A stretch of 64,000 nucleotides of DNA, from positions 124,001-188,000 of the forward strand of contig JBBEAY010000002.1 of assembly GCA_040882605.1 (NCBI GenBank). The letters run 5' to 3'. Origin of the DNA: JAOUEA01 sp040882605. GTDB lineage: Bacteria; Actinomycetota; UBA4738; HRBIN12. Made by a program: the position numbers and the translations under genes. Positions 61,253 through 64,000 of the stretch are shown one piece after another. The notes under the pieces are model-generated. The model saw only the letters and a list, made by a program, of their open reading frames with translations, did not search any database and was not told the DNA's origin. The first letter of the stretch is position 1. The number at the start of each line of letters is the position of its first letter.

Positions 61253-61259
61253 CCCGGGT

Positions 61260-62192
61260 GTGCGCTTCGACGACATCCTGCAGGCCATCGGCAACACACC
61301 GCTAGTCGGCATGCCTCGCATGTCACCCAAGCCCGGCGTTCGGCTGTGGGCCAAGCTCGAGGGCACGAACCCCACCGGCTCCACGAAGGATCGCATCGCG
61401 CTGAAGATGGTCGAGATGGCTGAGGCGTCGGGCGAGCTCACCTCCGACAAGACGATCCTCGAGCCGACGTCGGGCAACACCGGCATCGCGCTGGCCATGG
61501 TGGCCGCCCGCAAGGGTTACCGCCTCACTGTCGTGATCCCCGACAACGCGAGCGAGGAGCGCATCGGTCTGCTTCGCCTGTTCGGTGCCGAGATCGTGTT
61601 CAGTGACGGTGACAAGGGCACCAACGGCTCGATCGAGGTCGCGCGTGCCCTCGCGCAAGACGAGAAGTACTACATGCCCTTCCAGTACGGGAACCCTGCG
61701 AACCCGCTCGCGCACCAGGAGGGCACGGCGCAGGAGATCATCCGCGACCTGCCCGAGGTCACGCATTTCGTGGCCGGCATGGGCACCGGCGGAACCCTCA
61801 CGGGGGCCGGCCGCGGCCTGCATGCGCACAACCCAGACGTGAAGGTCGTGGCTGCCGAGCCCGAGCTCGGCGACCTCGTGTACGGCCTGCGCTCGCTCGA
61901 CGCGGGCTTCGTGCCGCCGATCTTCGATCCGAGCGAGATCGACCGCAAGTTCCTGGTCGACTCGTCGTCGTCGCTTCGCACGAACCGAGAGCTCACGTCG
62001 TCCGAAGGCATCTTCGCGGGCATCTCGAGCGGCGCGGTGGTCTACGTCGCACAGCGCATCGCGAACGAGATCGCCGAGGGCGACATCGTGTGCCTGCTGC
62101 CCGACGGCGGTTGGAAGTACCTCTCGACCGAGGCCTGGGCGGACGATCTCGCCACCGCCGAGAAGGGTGTCGCGGAATCGCTGTGGTGGTGA
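61260..62192 (+). CDS. cysM: Cysteine synthase CysM-type (CysO-dependent)
   Basis: 310 aa. PLP-binding Lys in NPTGSTKDRIALKM; SGNTG in LEPTSGNTGIALAM; GTGGTLTGAGRG phosphate loop; EGIFAGISSGAV. It resembles M. tuberculosis CysM along its length, including ITHFVAG-like THFVAGMGTGG, GFVPPIFDP and GWKYLSTEAW. Mycobacterial CysM uses O-phosphoserine and CysO thiocarboxylate, not sulfide. A CysO-like carrier is encoded 9 kb upstream, so this is the likely partner. murI follows after 40 bp. Confidence 0.92.
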   Translation: MRFDDILQAIGNTPLVGMPRMSPKPGVRLWAKLEGTNPTGSTKDRIALKMVEMAEASGELTSDKTILEPTSGNTGIALAMVAARKGYRLTVVIPDNASEERIGLLRLFGAEIVFSDGDKGTNGSIEVARALAQDEKYYMPFQYGNPANPLAHQEGTAQEIIRDLPEVTHFVAGMGTGGTLTGAGRGLHAHNPDVKVVAAEPELGDLVYGLRSLDAGFVPPIFDPSEIDRKFLVDSSSSLRTNRELTSSEGIFAGISSGAVVYVAQRIANEIAEGDIVCLLPDGGWKYLSTEAWADDLATAEKGVAESLWW

Positions 62193-62232
62193 GTGCTGCT
62201 GGGCGTGGCGTGGCGACGCTTCGGGTGACCGC

Positions 62233-63063
62233 GTGAGCGACCAGCGGGCGATCGGGGTCTTCGATTCAGGCGTCGGCGGGCTTACCGTCGTGAGGGCGAT
62301 CATGGACCAGCTTCCGCAAGAACCCATCGTGTATGTGGGCGATACCGCGAGGTTCCCGTACGGGCCTAAGCCGGTCGACGAGATCCGGCGGTACGCGCTC
62401 GAGATCGCCGACTTCCTGGTGCACCGCGACGTCAAGATGCTCGTGGTCGCGTGCAACTCGATCGAGGTGAGCGCGATCGGTCACATAGCTCTGCAAGCCG
62501 GCATCCCGGTCGTTGGAGTGATCGACCCGGGCGCCCGCACAGCGGTACACGTGACGCGCAACCGAAGGGTCGGCTTGATCGGCACCGAGGCCACGGTGGC
62601 GAGCGGCGCGTACGACCGGGCGGTCGCCGCGACGGGGGCGTCGGTCACGCTGAGTGCGAGGGCATGCCCGGTCTTCGTCGAGCACGTCGAGCGCGGCGAC
62701 ACGACGAGCGACGAGCTACGACATGCAGCGCGCGGGTATCTTTCTCCGCTGATGGCCGACGGCATCGACACCCTCATCATGGGCTGCACGCATTACCCGC
62801 TGCTCTCGGGACTGTTGCAGCTCGAGCTCGGGCCCGACGTGGCGCTCGTTTCCTCGGCTGAGGAGACCGCCAAGGATGTGTACGCGACCCTGGTGGCCGA
62901 GCAACTGCTGAGACAAGACGATGCCGGCTCCGTCGGTCACGAGTTCCTCGCGACGGGTGATCCCGCGGCATTCGAGCGGGTCGCAGGCGTCTTCTTGGGA
63001 CCGGAGCTGACCGACGTAGGAGCCGCACAGGCGCAGCCGGTCGGGGGTGGCTCGTGGAGCTGA
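62233..63063 (+). CDS. murI: Glutamate racemase
   Basis: 276 aa from GTG 62233 (VSDQRAIGVFDSGVGGLTVV). The two catalytic Cys are in VVACNSIEVSA and IMGCTHYPLL, and DTARFPYGPK is conserved. It provides D-glutamate for peptidoglycan, consistent with a walled bacterium. It overlaps the following MBL gene by 10 bp, as in the mycobacterial murI-Rv1339-rph block. Confidence 0.94.
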   Translation: MSDQRAIGVFDSGVGGLTVVRAIMDQLPQEPIVYVGDTARFPYGPKPVDEIRRYALEIADFLVHRDVKMLVVACNSIEVSAIGHIALQAGIPVVGVIDPGARTAVHVTRNRRVGLIGTEATVASGAYDRAVAATGASVTLSARACPVFVEHVERGDTTSDELRHAARGYLSPLMADGIDTLIMGCTHYPLLSGLLQLELGPDVALVSSAEETAKDVYATLVAEQLLRQDDAGSVGHEFLATGDPAAFERVAGVFLGPELTDVGAAQAQPVGGGSWS

Positions 63064-63806
63064 CGGTGCTCGGCTCGGCCGGCACATGGCCGGGCCCGGG
63101 AGGAGCTACCTGCGGTCATCTGCTCAGTCACGACGGCACGCACATCTGGCTCGACGCCGGGACCGGCACGTTCGCGCGCCTGCAGGAGTTCGTGGGCATC
63201 GACGACATCGCGGCGATCCTGATCACCCACGGTCACACAGACCACTTCATCGACGTGCTGCCGGCGTTCTACGCCCGGCACTACGGTGGCATGGGCGCGC
63301 CGAACCTTCCTTTCTACTCACCCGAGGGCTTCGTCGAGGGAATGAGCATGCTGACGAGCGAGAACGGACGCAACGTGATGGCCGAGGCGTACGACTTCCG
63401 CACGGTCGCGGGCGGCGACGTCTTCGACATCGGGCCGTTGCACATCACGACGTTCGAGATGACCCACATCGGGGTAGCCTCGGTCGGCTACCGCATCGAG
63501 GCCGGCGGCTCGGTGCTGGCCTACACGGGTGACTCGGGGCCTTGCCAGGAAGTGATCGAGATGGCGCGCGACGCCGACTTGCTTGTCGCCGAGGCGACCT
63601 ACCAGGACGCGTCGAGCCAGGCGTTCTTCCACATGAGCGCCACGCAGGCTGCCCAGCACGCCACCGCCGCCGGCGCCAAGCGGCTGGTGCTCACGCACAT
63701 CTTGCCGACCCTCGACCCGGCCGTGTCCCTCGTTGAGGCGGCAGCGGAGTTCGACGGTCCCGTCGAACTCGCCGAGGACGGCTCGACCCTGAAGGTTGGA
63801 CCATGA
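63054..63806 (+). CDS. Metallo-beta-lactamase-fold phosphodiesterase, Rv1339-like
   Basis: 250 aa, GTG inside murI. LTVLGSAGTWPGPGGATCG, the metal motif ITHGHTDHFIDV, FEMTHIGVASVGYRI and YTGDSGPC are characteristic. In M. tuberculosis the homologue at the same place (Rv1339) is reported as an atypical class II cAMP phosphodiesterase. A cyclic-nucleotide-binding flavin reductase is encoded at 7.2 kb, so cAMP signalling is likely used by this organism. Confidence 0.87.
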   Translation: MELTVLGSAGTWPGPGGATCGHLLSHDGTHIWLDAGTGTFARLQEFVGIDDIAAILITHGHTDHFIDVLPAFYARHYGGMGAPNLPFYSPEGFVEGMSMLTSENGRNVMAEAYDFRTVAGGDVFDIGPLHITTFEMTHIGVASVGYRIEAGGSVLAYTGDSGPCQEVIEMARDADLLVAEATYQDASSQAFFHMSATQAAQHATAAGAKRLVLTHILPTLDPAVSLVEAAAEFDGPVELAEDGSTLKVGP

Positions 63807-63816
63807 AGGTCGGACG

Positions 63817-64000
63817 ATGATCCGCCCCGACGGCAGGGCGGCCGACGAGCTGCGCCCGGTGAGCTGGGAGCTCGGCTTCCAGGAGTGGGCGGCGGGCTCG
63901 GTGCTGATCTCCATGGGCAAGACGCGCGTGCTCGTCGCGGCGAGCGTCTCCGACGACGCGCCGCGCTGGCTCAAGGGCACCGGCGGGGGATGGGTCACGG
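63817..64000 (+). CDS. rph: Ribonuclease PH (5' part, cut by window end)
   Basis: First 61 codons. MIRPDGRAADELRPVSWELG, AGSVLISMGKTRVLVAASV and PRWLKGTGGGW match the RNase PH N-terminus. It trims tRNA 3' ends phosphorolytically. It starts 10 bp after the MBL gene. Confidence 0.92.
   Translation, partial: MIRPDGRAADELRPVSWELGFQEWAAGSVLISMGKTRVLVAASVSDDAPRWLKGTGGGWVT

Overview
The window looks like a chromosomal segment of a high-GC Actinomycetota, possibly a poorly characterised marine or soil lineage; I cannot place it more precisely. Reasons: strong G/C at third codon positions, frequent GTG starts, many ATGA/GTGA stop-start overlaps, many putative leaderless promoters (an xAnnnT box 6-7 nt before the start codon), a Mycobacterium-like CysO/Mec/CysM-MurI-Rv1339-RNase PH neighbourhood, and DrrAB-type ABC exporters. 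I saw no rRNA, tRNA, CRISPR array, insertion sequence or phage gene.

Region 1 (1-23.7 kb) is a large nitrogen and one-carbon catabolic locus. It holds the 3' end of a type III/GlnT-like glutamine synthetase, a first glutamate-synthase-like trio (class II amidotransferase, GXGXG subunit, FMN/Fe-S subunit), a small unknown protein, two class I amidotransferase-fold hydrolases, a VOC protein, a DAO-family FAD oxidase and a flavin reductase fused to a cyclic-nucleotide-binding domain. On the minus strand follow a PhyH dioxygenase, a DUF1989-GcvT fusion, an acyl-CoA-dehydrogenase-like protein and an APC permease. A second diverged trio and a complete heterotetrameric sarcosine-oxidase-type set (D-A-G-B) close the region. 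GlnT/GmaS + MgsABC + a four-subunit SoxBDAG/MgdABCD homologue is the gene set of the N-methylglutamate route for methylamine use. I therefore infer growth on methylated amines or N-methyl amino acids, with side enzymes for more substituted substrates.

Region 2 (23.7-33.7 kb) is mixed: a tiny C2H2 zinc-finger protein, a PLP decarboxylase, an Fpg/Nei glycosylase, a secreted/membrane protein, a channel-like membrane protein, a DHA2 MFS exporter, a DrrAB ABC exporter, a persulfide-dioxygenase-like MBL-rhodanese protein and a VapBC-type toxin-antitoxin pair.

Region 3 (33.8-49.3 kb) is mostly housekeeping and accessory: Lon protease, an NAD(P)-binding reductase, a NatAB-type ABC exporter, a methyltransferase, an AIM24 protein, an SDR, a secreted TIM-barrel-like protein, a small DUF4333 protein, a FabI/InhA enoyl reductase, a CBS-DUF294 nucleotidyltransferase, a PfkB kinase, a Tat-type amidohydrolase and a minimal RNase II.

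Region 4 (49.4-64 kb) starts with SelD, then a sulfur-transfer module: JAMM/Mec, a ThiF/MoeB E1-like enzyme and a CysO-like carrier whose gene encodes a Cys after the diglycine (GGC). In M. tuberculosis mec-cysO-cysM-murI-Rv1339-rph are nearly contiguous. Here about 9 kb carrying a coiled-coil membrane protein, a complex intergenic region, a two-pump RND operon (RND, mini-adaptor lipoprotein, RND) and a lipoprotein separates cysO from cysM, murI, the Rv1339-like MBL protein and rph (cut by the window end).

Most interesting: the CysO-GGC precursor beside its candidate JAMM protease, the RND/mini-adaptor/RND operon with its regulatory region, the duplicated N-methylglutamate-type locus with unusual fusions, and the set of candidate leaderless promoters.
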